This document shows, piece by piece, positions 9,215 to 18,395 of a stretch of DNA of 64,000 nucleotides (position 1 is the stretch's first letter; every line of letters starts with the position of its first letter). This stretch comes from Edaphobacter lichenicola. Lineage in GTDB: Bacteria > Acidobacteriota > Terriglobia > Terriglobales > Acidobacteriaceae. The stretch spans positions 1,116,001 to 1,180,000 of the forward strand of contig NZ_CP073696.1 in assembly GCF_025264645.1 (NCBI RefSeq). Reading direction: 5' to 3'. The notes under the pieces were generated by a model that was given only the letters and a program-made list of their open reading frames with translations, had not been told where the DNA came from and did not search any database. Made by a program: the position numbers and the translations under genes.

Positions 9215-10174
9215 TTACCAGCCGCGGGTCTGCATGAGGTCTTGCTCTTCGATGGCTGCTGCGGCGAGTCCCTTCATCGAGCCGATGACGGCTTCGCTGG
9301 CTTCGGCGACGATCTTGGGGTCGTTGAAGTGAGCTGTCGCGATGACGATGGCGCGGGCGCGGCTGACGGCCTCTTCGCGCTCCTTCGGATCGTTTTCGAC
9401 GTCGAGCGGGGTGGCGCGCTCTTTCATGAAGATGCCGGAGCCCACGAAGACAGTCTCAGCGCCTAGCTGCATCATCAGGGCCGCGTCAGCTGGGGTAGCG
9501 ATGCCGCCTGCGCTGAAGTTGGGGACGGGGAGCTTGCCTGCTTTGGCTACCATGCGGACGAGTTCGTACGGGGCGCCATGGACCTTGGCGGCGTTGTAGA
9601 GCTCTTCATCGCCGAGGACGGTGAGGGCTTTGATCTCACGGACGATCTGGCGCATGTGCTGGACGGCGTGGACGACGTCGCCGGTGCCGGGCTCGCCTTT
9701 CGTGCGGATCATGGCTGCGCCTTCGGCGATGCGGCGGAGGGCTTCGCCGAGGTTGCGCGCGCCGCAGACGAAGGGCGTGGTGAAGGCGTGCTTGTCGATG
9801 TGGTAGGTCTCATCGGCAGGGGTGAGGACTTCGGATTCGTCGATGAAGTCGACGCCGAGGTGCTGGAGGACCTGGGCTTCGGCGAAGTGGCCGATGCGGG
9901 CTTTGGCCATGACGGGGATGGAGACGGCGCCGATGATCTGCTTGATGAGCTTGGGGCTTGCCATGCGGGCGACGCCGCCTTCGGCACGGATCATAGCGGG
10001 GACGCGCTCGAGGGCCATGACGGAGATGGCTCCGGCTTCTTCGGCGATGCGGGCCTGCTCGACGTTCATGACGTCCATGATGACGCCGCCTTTGAGCATC
10101 TCGGCGAGGCCGAGTTTGAGGCGGAGGGATGGGGTGCCGAAGCTGCCGTTGCCGTTGAGGGTGTGATCTGACAT
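9215..10174 (-). CDS. pdxS: pyridoxal 5'-phosphate synthase, lyase subunit PdxS
   Basis: The 319-residue product has the near-invariant PdxS segments [57 protein letters not shown] and [16 protein letters not shown]. PdxS condenses ribose 5-phosphate, glyceraldehyde 3-phosphate and ammonia to PLP, in a 24-subunit complex with the glutaminase PdxT. AAGGAG seven bases before the ATG fixes the start. PdxT, often the next gene, is absent here and is presumably elsewhere. The lysines of DVMN..A and GTGDVVHA regions are conserved as expected. Confidence 0.97.
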   Translation of the reverse strand: MSDHTLNGNGSFGTPSLRLKLGLAEMLKGGVIMDVMNVEQARIAEEAGAISVMALERVPAMIRAEGGVARMASPKLIKQIIGAVSIPVMAKARIGHFAEAQVLQHLGVDFIDESEVLTPADETYHIDKHAFTTPFVCGARNLGEALRRIAEGAAMIRTKGEPGTGDVVHAVQHMRQIVREIKALTVLGDEELYNAAKVHGAPYELVRMVAKAGKLPVPNFSAGGIATPADAALMMQLGAETVFVGSGIFMKERATPLDVENDPKEREEAVSRARAIVIATAHFNDPKIVAEASEAVIGSMKGLAAAAIEEQDLMQTRGW

Positions 10175-10402
10175 GAGAGTGCTCCTTGTGCGCGGCGGTA
10201 GGGCGCTGCATTGGCTTATGTCCGCAAGACTTTTAAGTTTAGCAGTTTTGGGTAGGGAGAAGAGAGGTTTGAGGGTGTTGGCGAGTTTTGGGCGGGAGTT
10301 GTGGATTTAGCGGGAAATTCAACTGAAATTTATCGAGGAGATGGCGAGCGGGTTCAAGCTGCGCTTACGGGCCGGTGTGCGGGCCTCGACGGAGGCTCCT
10401 GC

Positions 10403-11122
10403 ATGGTTGCTGAACTGACGATCGTGATTCCTGCCAAGAACGAAGTGGCGATGCTGCCGAGGTTGCTGGAGTCGCTTTGTCGACAGGACTATGCAGGGTT
10501 GGTGCAGACGCGGGTGCTGGTGGCGGATGCTGGTTCGACCGATGGAACGGTGGAGGCGGCGTTGGCGTTTCGGGGTAGGTTAGCGGTTGAGGTGGTGGCG
10601 GGCGGGCTGCCATCGGTCGGTCGGAATGCGGGTGCGAGGTTGGCGACGACGAAGTATGTGCTGTTTCTAGATGCGGATGTGGAGTTGCCTGAGCCTACTC
10701 TGCTGCGAAGGGCGTTGTGGCGAATGGAGCGGCGGGGGCTGCACCTGGCAACTACGAATATTGCTTGTCGGGAGGGTAGTTTTTTTGACGATGTGTTGTA
10801 TGCGGGGAACAACTTGATGCAGAGGGTGGGGTCGTTTACGAAGCCGTTCGCTACGGGGATGTTTATGTTGTTTGACCGTGAGGTTTTTTGGGAGTTGGGT
10901 GGGTTCAATGAACGGGCGCTGTTTGCGGAGGATTATCTGCTGTCAAAGGGAGTGGCGCGGCAAAGGTTTCGGATTGTGCGGGGGCGGGTGTTGACGACGA
11001 ACCGGCGCTTCCAGAAACTTGGGCATTGGCGGATGGTTTGGATGTTCTTCAAGACAATGGTGCATACCTGGGATGAAGAATATTTTCTCGAGGATCAGGG
11101 GTATTGGGGTGAGGCTGGGTAA
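10403..11122 (+). CDS. glycosyltransferase family 2
   Basis: The open frame begins at 10301, but the ATG at 10403 has a perfect GGAGG seven bases upstream and starts exactly at the GT2 domain. The 239-residue product shows TIVIPAKNE (nucleotide-binding strand), DAGSTDGT and the FLDADVELP DxD metal site. GMFMLFDREVFWELGGFNE and AEDYLLSKG are the acceptor-side motifs. It is cytoplasmic, without the C-terminal membrane helices of synthases. It probably transfers a sugar to a lipid or polysaccharide precursor; donor and acceptor are unknown. It is convergent with the thioesterase gene. Confidence 0.85.
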   Translation: MVAELTIVIPAKNEVAMLPRLLESLCRQDYAGLVQTRVLVADAGSTDGTVEAALAFRGRLAVEVVAGGLPSVGRNAGARLATTKYVLFLDADVELPEPTLLRRALWRMERRGLHLATTNIACREGSFFDDVLYAGNNLMQRVGSFTKPFATGMFMLFDREVFWELGGFNERALFAEDYLLSKGVARQRFRIVRGRVLTTNRRFQKLGHWRMVWMFFKTMVHTWDEEYFLEDQGYWGEAG

Positions 11123-11128
11123 GGTCGA

Positions 11129-11686
11129 TCAGGGTTGCGGGGTCATGAGGCGCGACATGGTCAGGAGTTTTTCATCGATGGCGATGAAGAGGCCTTTGCT
11201 GCGGGCGAGGACGGTGCCGTCGGGGCGCTGAATTTCGGCCTGGTGGAAGAGTTTGCGGCCGGGCTTGCCGTCGGGCTGGGCTGGTCGACTAAGATGGCGG
11301 CTGACCAGGACTAGCGGTGCGTAGAGTGGGACAGGGCGGAGGTAGTCGACCTCCATGTGGCGGGTCATGGCAAGGACGTTGAGTGGGCGATTGAGCTTGC
11401 TCATGGCCTCGTCGAGGAGCGCGGCGACGATGCCGCCGTGGATGTGGCCCGGGGGCCCTTCATGCATTCGGTCGAGCTGGAAGTGGCAGGTGGCGGTGAT
11501 GGCTTCGGGGTTTGAGGTTTCGGTGGTGAAGGCGAGGTGGAGGCCCTGGGGGTTGGCGGGGCCGCAGCCGAAACAATGATTGGCGCGCTCGTCGATGGTG
11601 GGGTTACCGTCCATGGAGGCGGGGGTGTGGCGGGTGGTGTCGGAGGTTTCGGAGTTGCGTTTGGGGTCGATGTTGGATTCAGTCAT
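11129..11686 (-). CDS. PaaI-type hotdog thioesterase
   Basis: The 185-residue product carries the hotdog-fold signature GHIHGGIVAALLDEAMSK, with the HGG/xxDE catalytic segment of the PaaI family, and an N-terminal ANHCFGCGPANPQGL motif seen in a subgroup of these enzymes. It hydrolyses acyl- or aryl-CoA thioesters in the cytoplasm. The longest frame begins at 11746; the ATG at 11686 is a reasonable start, and an internal ATG at residue 23 of this form is also possible because no strong ribosome-binding site stands out. Confidence 0.82.
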   Translation of the reverse strand: MTESNIDPKRNSETSDTTRHTPASMDGNPTIDERANHCFGCGPANPQGLHLAFTTETSNPEAITATCHFQLDRMHEGPPGHIHGGIVAALLDEAMSKLNRPLNVLAMTRHMEVDYLRPVPLYAPLVLVSRHLSRPAQPDGKPGRKLFHQAEIQRPDGTVLARSKGLFIAIDEKLLTMSRLMTPQP

Positions 11687-11787
11687 GGCGTGGCTGGCTT
11701 GTCCTATCGGGACGTTAGCACAAAAGACGGCAAAATGAATAGTCATTCAGTCGTGTTGTTGACCGGATCAGGATTGAACGTTTGTGG

Positions 11788-12165
11788 TTATTTGGTGATC
11801 GGTTCTCCGATAAATACCAAGCAGTCGTTGGGGTCGGAGATGTGGAATTCGGTCATGCCGTACTCGCGGTCGAAGAGGTCTCTGATTTTGTAGCGATTCT
11901 TGAAGGTCTTTACGTGCTCCCAAAGCAAGTGGATGTTTGAGACCTCGATGTAGATCTCGGTGTGGCCGCGGACGCAGTTCATGACCTCTTCGGAGGCGGT
12001 TTTTTGGAAGTGGATGGTTTGGGCGTCTCGTTCCACTATGGAGTATGCCGACGACTTCATGATTGGTTTGAAGCCGAGAACTTTTTCATAGAAGGAGAGG
12101 GTTTCTTCCATGTCGATTATTGCAAGCATCGGGCTGATTCTCTTAGTCACAGTTACGTCGGACAT
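11788..12165 (-). CDS. VOC family protein (glyoxalase/bleomycin-resistance fold)
   Basis: The 125-residue product is a single vicinal-oxygen-chelate module: an N-terminal ISPMLAIIDMEETLSFYEKVLGF and C-terminal MTEFHISDPNDCLVFIGEP repeat the beta-alpha-beta-beta-beta pattern. GAGG six bases before the ATG supports the start. Members include glyoxalases, dioxygenases and antibiotic-binding proteins; the small size and lack of neighbours leave the activity unknown. It is upstream of the thioesterase on the same strand, 101 bases away, so cotranscription is possible. Confidence 0.75.
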   Translation of the reverse strand: MSDVTVTKRISPMLAIIDMEETLSFYEKVLGFKPIMKSSAYSIVERDAQTIHFQKTASEEVMNCVRGHTEIYIEVSNIHLLWEHVKTFKNRYKIRDLFDREYGMTEFHISDPNDCLVFIGEPITK

Positions 12166-12195
12166 CGTTGACCTCTATGATTGCGACCGAGCGCA

Positions 12196-12483
12196 TCATT
12201 TTTCTGTGAATACTGATGTTGGAGCTTTGATGATCCGTAATGCTCCGACGACCAGCAGTTCATAGAAGAAAAGGAACAGGCAGGTAGTGATGATGGAGGT
12301 GACGATGACGCCGATGGATGTGTGGGGAACCGCAGAATAACGATTGAACAGATGCTCTTGATGGGCAAGGAATGCCTCGCGGCCGCGCCGTCCCCAAACT
12401 GCATTGTTATGGTCAATGCGGAGCCCTGCGACCAGCCCTATGATTAGCGCGGCGATCAGTTTGCCCGAAAGAAGGCGGTTCAT
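12196..12483 (-). CDS. small membrane protein of unknown function
   Basis: The 95-residue product has two predicted membrane segments, LIAALIIGLVAGL near the N-terminus and IGVIVTSIITTCLFLFFYEL in the second half, joined by a basic, histidine-rich stretch. GAGG lies just before the ATG. I do not recognise it. It precedes the VOC gene on the same strand by 30 bases and may share its transcript. Confidence 0.55.
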   Translation of the reverse strand: MNRLLSGKLIAALIIGLVAGLRIDHNNAVWGRRGREAFLAHQEHLFNRYSAVPHTSIGVIVTSIITTCLFLFFYELLVVGALRIIKAPTSVFTEK

Positions 12484-12549
12484 TTGGCCTCGTGTCGCTC
12501 TAGGTTTTCTCTACAGCGCCAAGCCAGTTTACCTTATGCAGCGTGGAGA

Positions 12550-15372
12550 TCAGGTGGTGCAGACTTCGATGATTCCGGGGCCGAATTTTTCTACTTTTTC
12601 GAGGCCGAGGCCGTGGACGGCTTTGAGTTGAGTGAGGGTCTGCGGGCGGGCGAGGACTATGTTGCGGATCGTGGTGGAGGCGAGTACGAAGAAGAGTGGA
12701 AGGCCGAGACGCTCGGACTCGGCTTTGCGCCAGTTCCGGAGGCGCTCGTCGAGGGCTTGCTGCTCGGGGGTGAGGGAGTCGGTGTGTTCGGGCGCGGTGC
12801 GTTCACGAACATAAGTCTTTGCGGGTTCACGGGTGAAGACGCTATCGACGGCATTTTGGGCGCGGTTCGGTTGCTTGATCGGAGTCGACTCAGGATTGTA
12901 TTCGGCGACGCAGGCTGCGAGAAGCGATCGGAAGAACGAAGCAGGCAGATCCGCCCGAAGATTTTCAAGCCGTTCCAATTCAGTGAGCGTGCGTGGACGG
13001 AAGCGTAGGATCTCTGCGATTGCTGCCTCGGAAAGAAGTTTGGCTGCAGGTTGATTGAGCGTTTGAGATTGTGCCTTCGCGAAGACGCGAAGATCGTCTT
13101 CAAAATCAAGACGGCGATATGCTGATTGGTCGTAATCACTGGAGCGCTTACGGCCTGCCGCGGAAGACATGGAGAGAGGTTTGAGATTTTCGGCGACAAG
13201 TTTAAAGTTCTGCTTTGTTTGTTGCACCGCACTTAGCTTCCGAGTTGGAGGATTAGTGAGATTTGGCTGCATCGTTGGAGCGAGCGGTTGTTCTTTAGTG
13301 AGAGAGGAAGGTTGTATTTGACGGCAGAGGGCGATGATGTCTGCGCCGTAGCGGTCGGCTTTTTCCTGGCCTATGCCGGAGACGGTGAGGAGTTGGGAGA
13401 TGGTCTTTGGGGCGGCAACGACCAGATTGTGGAGGACGCTATCCGAGAAGACGATGAATGCGGGCTTACCGGTTTTGGCGGCTTCGTTTTTGCGCCAGTT
13501 GCGAAGATTGGCTTCGAGAGTTTTTTGTGCGGGGTTGTAAGTGGCGGTGGTTTGATCGCGCTCGGCTTTGAGGGAGGCTTTGGAGGGTTTGGTAGTGGTG
13601 CTTATTCCGGATTTTTTGCGGGATGGGGAGGTGGTGGTGCTGGCGTCTTTGAGGAGAAGGTCTGGTGGGAGCGGACCGGAAAGAGTGCGGCCTTCGTGGG
13701 TGAGAGAGGCTTTTTTGAAGGTGATGACGTTGCCTTCGGGGTTGGTCCACTGATCTTGATTTAGCGTGATCAACCCCGCGCGGGTTAGTGCGCCGAGGAG
13801 GGTGTCGAAGACTTTGCGGTCGGTGGCTGGAGTGCCGCGGAGGGCGCCGGTGGAGAGCTCGGTGTGGAGTTTGCCGGTGGTGCGGGTTTGTCCGTCGAGT
13901 GCACGGAGGATGGCGCGGAGTTGGCGTTCCTCTTCTGAGGTGGGTTGGCGGAAGGTTTGCGCGGTGGCACTTTGTGGGGCGCAGAAGTCGCAGTGGCCGC
14001 AGGGGCGAAGGCCGTCGGCGATGTCGCCGAAGTGTTGGATTAGGGCCGCCATGCGGCACTGCGCGGATTCGGCGAACTGTACCATCCTGTCTATTTGAGA
14101 GCGGCGAAAGTTGATCTGCTCGTCGTAGCCCTTGCGCCATGCGGTCTGGCGGGGAGCGTCTTCAGCGGCGCGGACGTTTCCGGCCATGTCGATGTTGGCT
14201 GCGCCCTGGGCGATGAGTTTTTCGACGGCCTTGTCGAAGGTCTCGGCGTCCATCTTGAGGCGTTGGCGGAGGAGGTCGGGCATCTGGTAGTCCTCGGTGA
14301 GGACGGCCTCGACTCGTGTGAGTTCGGTGATGGCGGGGTAGTCGCGCTCGAGGAAGAAGTCGTGCATTTTGCGGTCGGCGAAGGAGTGGAGGAGGACGGT
14401 GCGTGAAGGTTGCCCGTCACGGCCTGCGCGACCGATCTCCTGGTAGTACTGCTCGACGGAGCCGGGAAGGGCAGTATGGACGACGGTGCGGACGTCGGCT
14501 TTGTCGATGCCCATACCGAAGGCGATGGTTGCTACGACTACTTCGAGGTTTCCACTGAGGAAGCGGCGCTGGACGCGCTCGCGTGTGGCGGGGTCGAGGC
14601 CTGCGTGATAGGCGGCTGCGCTTCCTCCTAACGTCGAGGCCAAATCTTCAGCGGCTTTGCGGGACGGCGCGTAGACGATGGCGGGACGATTGGATTTTTC
14701 TTTGAGGAGGTTTGCGGTGAACTCATTGCGGCGGGGCTTGGAGAGCTCGACAACCTCGATGGCGAGGTTGTGGCGGCGGAAGCCGTGGATGAAGAGGTCG
14801 GGTTTGGTGAGCTTAAGTTGCGTGATGATGTCGCGCTGGACGGTGGGTGTCGCGGTGGCTGTGAGAGCGATGACGGGCGCGGGGCGCAGGGCGGGGAGGA
14901 AGTCGCCGAGGGTGCGGTAATCGGGGCGAAAGTCATGGCCCCAGGCGGAGATGCAGTGGGCCTCGTCGATGGCGATGAGGGACGGCTTGCGTCGAGCGAG
15001 CATCTCGGGGAAGTTGGGGACTCGCATGCGCTCGGGCGCGATGAAGAGAAACTGGAGGGTACCGTCGAGGTAGTCGCGGCAGGCCTGGCGGGCTTCATCG
15101 CGGGAGAGGCCGGAGTGGATGCGGGCGACGCGGAGGCCGGCGGCAGTGAGCTTGGTGGCCTGGTCGTCCATGAGGGCGATGAGAGGGCTGATGACGAGTG
15201 CGGTGCCGCCCCGGGCGATGGCGGGAAGCTGGTAACAGAGGGACTTTCCCGCTCCTGTGGGCATGACGAGCAGGACGTCACGGCCATCGGTGGCGGCGCG
15301 GCAGACTGCCTCCTGGTTGGCGCGGAACTGGGCGAAGCCGAAGGTCTGGTGGAGGAGGGTTTCGAGGTTCAT
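12550..15372 (-). CDS. recQ: RecQ family ATP-dependent DNA helicase with two HRDC domains
   Basis: The 940-residue product has the RecQ helicase core: motif 0 FGFAQFRANQ, Walker A PTGAGKS (38-44), DEAH box (136-139) with the aromatic-rich loop after it, and GRAGRDGQPS. A zinc-binding module follows (the CRMAALIQHFG and CGHCDFC segments supply the four cysteines). The C-terminal third contains two HRDC-like modules, around 600-690 and 868-940, each with a LRNWRK / PQTLTQL.vhGlG.EK pattern. The E. coli enzyme is 609 residues with one HRDC, so this is an extended form. It unwinds 3'-to-5' in recombination and repair. A long lysine/serine-rich linker joins the domains. Confidence 0.93.
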   Translation of the reverse strand: MNLETLLHQTFGFAQFRANQEAVCRAATDGRDVLLVMPTGAGKSLCYQLPAIARGGTALVISPLIALMDDQATKLTAAGLRVARIHSGLSRDEARQACRDYLDGTLQFLFIAPERMRVPNFPEMLARRKPSLIAIDEAHCISAWGHDFRPDYRTLGDFLPALRPAPVIALTATATPTVQRDIITQLKLTKPDLFIHGFRRHNLAIEVVELSKPRRNEFTANLLKEKSNRPAIVYAPSRKAAEDLASTLGGSAAAYHAGLDPATRERVQRRFLSGNLEVVVATIAFGMGIDKADVRTVVHTALPGSVEQYYQEIGRAGRDGQPSRTVLLHSFADRKMHDFFLERDYPAITELTRVEAVLTEDYQMPDLLRQRLKMDAETFDKAVEKLIAQGAANIDMAGNVRAAEDAPRQTAWRKGYDEQINFRRSQIDRMVQFAESAQCRMAALIQHFGDIADGLRPCGHCDFCAPQSATAQTFRQPTSEEERQLRAILRALDGQTRTTGKLHTELSTGALRGTPATDRKVFDTLLGALTRAGLITLNQDQWTNPEGNVITFKKASLTHEGRTLSGPLPPDLLLKDASTTTSPSRKKSGISTTTKPSKASLKAERDQTTATYNPAQKTLEANLRNWRKNEAAKTGKPAFIVFSDSVLHNLVVAAPKTISQLLTVSGIGQEKADRYGADIIALCRQIQPSSLTKEQPLAPTMQPNLTNPPTRKLSAVQQTKQNFKLVAENLKPLSMSSAAGRKRSSDYDQSAYRRLDFEDDLRVFAKAQSQTLNQPAAKLLSEAAIAEILRFRPRTLTELERLENLRADLPASFFRSLLAACVAEYNPESTPIKQPNRAQNAVDSVFTREPAKTYVRERTAPEHTDSLTPEQQALDERLRNWRKAESERLGLPLFFVLASTTIRNIVLARPQTLTQLKAVHGLGLEKVEKFGPGIIEVCTT

Positions 15373-15481
15373 CTGCTAGATCGAGTTTCGCATAATCTTC
15401 GCGCGAGAGCGAAGTGGTTTTGCGTGAGGCTCGAGGTAGACAGTTTGAGTCCTGGATCGGTTCCGGTTTGTCGAGATGGAG

Positions 15482-15985
15482 CTACCAGATCTGGTAGTTC
15501 ACTTCCACGTTCAACCGATACGGAACTGGAGTGCCTCGGTAGGTTGCGGGGTTAAACCGATGCTGCTCGACGACTTTGACAGCATTTTGGTCAAGGTCGA
15601 GGGCTGCCTCTCTTACTTTCTTCGGCACCGTTTCAGCGATTGATTTCGCAACGTGCACATCAGTTGTGGTGCCGTCCGCACGCACGATCAGAGAGACCAG
15701 ACAGTCGCCTCCAATCTTTTTCTTTCTCGCCTTCTCGGAGAATTCTGGCTCGACGGAGTAGATGAGCTTCGGAGCAATCACTCCGTCTCCGGCGTGATAG
15801 ATGCCGGAAGAGTCTGGATTTGGAGCAGACTTGCCGTCTGTAGCTGATTGCGTGGTGTTCGTCGCCGGCTCAACGTTGGGCGTTTGTTGTTGAGATATCG
15901 TTACAGGGGCCGCTCCTGCTGCGATTTGCAACACTCCATTGGCGATTAGTGCGGCGAGAAAGAGCTTTGACAGATTAGTGATCAT
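15482..15985 (-). CDS. TonB C-terminal domain protein
   Basis: The 167-residue exported protein has a signal peptide (FLAALIANGVLQIAAGA) and a C-terminal TonB-like domain: PEFSEKARKKKIGGDCLVSLIVRADGT is its first half and VEQHRFNPATYRGTPVPYRLNVEV the second. Such single-domain TonB-like proteins are numerous in acidobacteria. It lacks the proline-rich spacer of classical TonB, and its N-terminal signal looks cleavable, so coupling to ExbBD is uncertain. Confidence 0.75.
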   Translation of the reverse strand: MITNLSKLFLAALIANGVLQIAAGAAPVTISQQQTPNVEPATNTTQSATDGKSAPNPDSSGIYHAGDGVIAPKLIYSVEPEFSEKARKKKIGGDCLVSLIVRADGTTTDVHVAKSIAETVPKKVREAALDLDQNAVKVVEQHRFNPATYRGTPVPYRLNVEVNYQIW

Positions 15986-16193
15986 CGCCTATCAGACTCA
16001 GAGACACAGTAGCATGGAGCGACAAACTAATGATGTGTGGGTCTCCTCGTGGGGTCTTGCAAATGCGGGGCGAGTTTTCTGGGTCACTTTTTTCTTGGAC
16101 GTTTGCAGATTTAAGCGGATACGGCGTCTATTTCTTGTGGTGTTGTTCGTTATTGGCGTAGAAGGACGCCCAACAGGGCTTGAGGAGAATGCA

Positions 16194-16538
16194 ATGCCAA
16201 AGTACATGCTGTTGTTACACGATGATCGCAAGGCTTGGGAGAAGCTTGGTCCGGAGCAGATGCAGACGGCGGTTGGGAAGTATCTGGCGTGGAGAAATAA
16301 ACCGTTTGTCGTGGATGGGCAGCGCCTGGATGAGCAGACGGGGCGACTGATCCAGAAGAAGAACGGTAGTGTGAGTGTCACGAATGGGCCGTTCATGGAG
16401 GCGAAAGAGGTGTTGGGAGGCTATTACACGATTGAAGCTGCGAGCTTCGAGGACGCGGTGAAGCTGTCGAACGATCATCCTCATATTGATTTTGGAACGA
16501 TTGAGATTCGAGAGGTTGTTGTTCGACCTACACAGTGA
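16194..16538 (+). CDS. YCII-related (DGPF domain) protein
   Basis: The longest frame starts at 15939, but GAGGAG at 16182-16187 and homology place the start at 16194. The 114-residue product begins MPKYMLLLHDD and contains SVTNGPFMEAKEVLGGYYTIEA, the DGPF signature with N in place of D. It ends 10 bases before a sigma factor gene of the ECF42 type. In that group DGPF proteins are the typical partners and likely targets. The biochemical role is unknown; the fold is a ferredoxin-like dimer related to YciI dehydrochlorinases. Confidence 0.88.
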   Translation: MPKYMLLLHDDRKAWEKLGPEQMQTAVGKYLAWRNKPFVVDGQRLDEQTGRLIQKKNGSVSVTNGPFMEAKEVLGGYYTIEAASFEDAVKLSNDHPHIDFGTIEIREVVVRPTQ

Positions 16539-16548
16539 GGGATTTCCG

Positions 16549-17835
16549 ATGGAGCAGGTGAGCAGTCCGGCGTTGTTGGAGCATCTGTTTCGCAGACAGG
16601 CTGGCAGGATTGTCTCCAATTTGGCCGGGCTGCTTGGCTCTCAGCATCTGCAACTCGTCGAAGACGCGGTGCAGGAGGCGATGTTGCGGGCTGCACAGCG
16701 GTGGCCGTTTCAAGGGGTTCCGGAAAATCCTGAGGGGTGGCTGTTTCGTGTGGCGCATAACTACGCGATCACTGCGCTGCGTCGTGTGAGCAGTTTTGGA
16801 GACAAGACTGATGCATTGGTTGCAGCGCTTGAAAGCAATACTCGACGAGTGGACGACGTCGATGTTGAAGAGAGTTTTCGCGACGATGAGTTGCGCATGA
16901 TCTTTATGTGCTGTCATCCGGAGCTGTCGCAGGATGTGCGCGTTGCTTTGAGTTTGAAGCTGGTTGGGGGCTTCAGTGTGGGGGAGATTGCACGGGTATT
17001 TCTTGTCGAAGAGGGAACGATTTCGCAGAGGCTGGTGCGAGCCAAGCGGGTGGTGCGCGAACGAAGTTTGCCTTTGCGTATGCCGGAGCGGGCACAGGTG
17101 CGGCAGCGGCTCGATTCTGTGCTGGATGTGATCTATCTGATGTTCAGCGGGGGATATGCAGCGCATGCCGGGGAGGAGTTGATTCGGCGAGAGGTGTGCC
17201 TTGAAGCGTTGCGATTGGGGCGATTGGTGTGTGGCTCGTCGATGGCTGCGCCACGCGTGGACGCCCTGGTGGCGCTGATGGCTTTGCAAGCTGCACGGCT
17301 GCGGGCACGTACCGATGCGGCTGGGGATCTGGTTCTACTGGAGGAGCAGGATCGGAGTCTCTGGGATGACGAGTTGATTGCTCAGGGGTTTTATCACTTC
17401 GAACGGTCGACCGCGGGAGAAGAGATCTCCGTGTGGCATGTTCAGGCTGCGATTGCGGCGACTTATGCGGCAGCTGAAGGTTGGGAGACGATCGACTGGA
17501 GGACGATTCTTGAGCACTATGACCACCTAATGCAGATGACCGCGTCGCCGGTGGTGGCGCTGAATCGCGCGGTGGTGGTGATCAAAGTTCATGGCGCGGC
17601 GGCGGCTTTGGAGGCGCTGACTTCTGTGGAGGAACACCCAGCCGTTCGTGGGTATCATCTGCTTCCTGCGGTGCGTGGCCGCGTACTTGCGGAGCTTGGG
17701 CAGCTTGCTGAGGCCGAAAGGGCATTTTCTGCGGCGCTGGAGTGTGATTGCACGGAGCCGGAGAAGCGATTTCTGCGAAAACAGATTGAGTCAGTGCGGC
17801 TGCAAGCTCCAATTGCCAGTGGCACTTCGGCATGA
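16549..17835 (+). CDS. ECF-type sigma factor with long C-terminal extension (ECF42-like)
   Basis: GAGG at 16537-16540 supports the ATG at 16549; homology starts there. The 428-residue product has a sigma2 region (VEDAVQEAMLRAAQRWP..GVPENPEGWLFRVAHN) and sigma4 (LSLKLVGGFSVGEIARVFLVEEGTISQRLVRAKRVVRE), followed by about 240 residues with TPR-like helices (DUF6596-type). ECF42 members lack an anti-sigma factor, and the extension is thought to control activity. The upstream DGPF gene matches the known neighbourhood. Targets likely include the DGPF gene itself. Confidence 0.9.
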   Translation: MEQVSSPALLEHLFRRQAGRIVSNLAGLLGSQHLQLVEDAVQEAMLRAAQRWPFQGVPENPEGWLFRVAHNYAITALRRVSSFGDKTDALVAALESNTRRVDDVDVEESFRDDELRMIFMCCHPELSQDVRVALSLKLVGGFSVGEIARVFLVEEGTISQRLVRAKRVVRERSLPLRMPERAQVRQRLDSVLDVIYLMFSGGYAAHAGEELIRREVCLEALRLGRLVCGSSMAAPRVDALVALMALQAARLRARTDAAGDLVLLEEQDRSLWDDELIAQGFYHFERSTAGEEISVWHVQAAIAATYAAAEGWETIDWRTILEHYDHLMQMTASPVVALNRAVVVIKVHGAAAALEALTSVEEHPAVRGYHLLPAVRGRVLAELGQLAEAERAFSAALECDCTEPEKRFLRKQIESVRLQAPIASGTSA

Positions 17836-17945
17836 GCGGGGAGTTTATGCGGTAGTTCAGCCGAGGGAGATGATCTGCGAGTAAAATCTCAGCATCTTTC
17901 GGTATGGTGAATCAATCAGATTGTTCAGGATAGTGGAGGATCGTT

Positions 17946-18395
17946 ATGTATCTGATTGCTATTTGTGTAGTTGGATTTCTCGTGTTGGTCTTTAGCCTCT
18001 TCAGGATCAGGCAGTTGCGGCGGAGACGGGTGCTGGAAGCGCATAGCATCGACCCCGATACTCTGCACGATTTGATCTCGAAGAATCAGGATATTTTGGT
18101 GTTCGATGTCCGTCAGCCGCTTGATTTGTTGGCACATTCGGAGATCATTCCTGGGTCGAAGAGGATTGCGCCGAAGGAGGTGCTGGAAGAGGCGTCGTTG
18201 ATCCCCAAAGAAAAGGATTCAGTGGTCTACTGCACCTGCGTCAGTGAGAGTACGAGCCGGATGATCCTTGAGAAGGCGTTGGCCCTGCAGTTTACGCGGA
18301 TCAAGTTCCTCAAAGGCGGCCTGGCGGCCTGGAAGGAAAAGGGGTATCCAGTGGAACGATATACGACACCGTTCCACCTCGACACGGCCTCCTAA
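17946..18395 (+). CDS. membrane-anchored rhodanese-like protein
   Basis: The 149-residue product has an N-terminal membrane helix (YLIAICVVGFLVLVFSLF) then a rhodanese domain. ILVFDVRQPLDL is the first signature and VVYCTCVSESTSR the active-site loop, with the catalytic Cys followed by CVSEST and the anion-binding Arg. GGLAAWKEKGYPV closes the domain. It probably handles sulfane sulfur at the membrane face. It overlaps the convergent DUF1761 gene by four bases at the 3' end. Confidence 0.85.
   Translation: MYLIAICVVGFLVLVFSLFRIRQLRRRRVLEAHSIDPDTLHDLISKNQDILVFDVRQPLDLLAHSEIIPGSKRIAPKEVLEEASLIPKEKDSVVYCTCVSESTSRMILEKALALQFTRIKFLKGGLAAWKEKGYPVERYTTPFHLDTAS

Noticed and set aside
9578-10171. 197-residue acidic frame on the plus strand opposite pdxS
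   Set aside because: Its Asp/Glu/Ala/Val-rich repeats are the shadow of GC-rich codons of pdxS, which has full homology on the minus strand.
14770-15555. 261-residue plus frame opposite recQ
   Set aside because: Low-complexity antisense of the helicase core; recQ is clear on the other strand.
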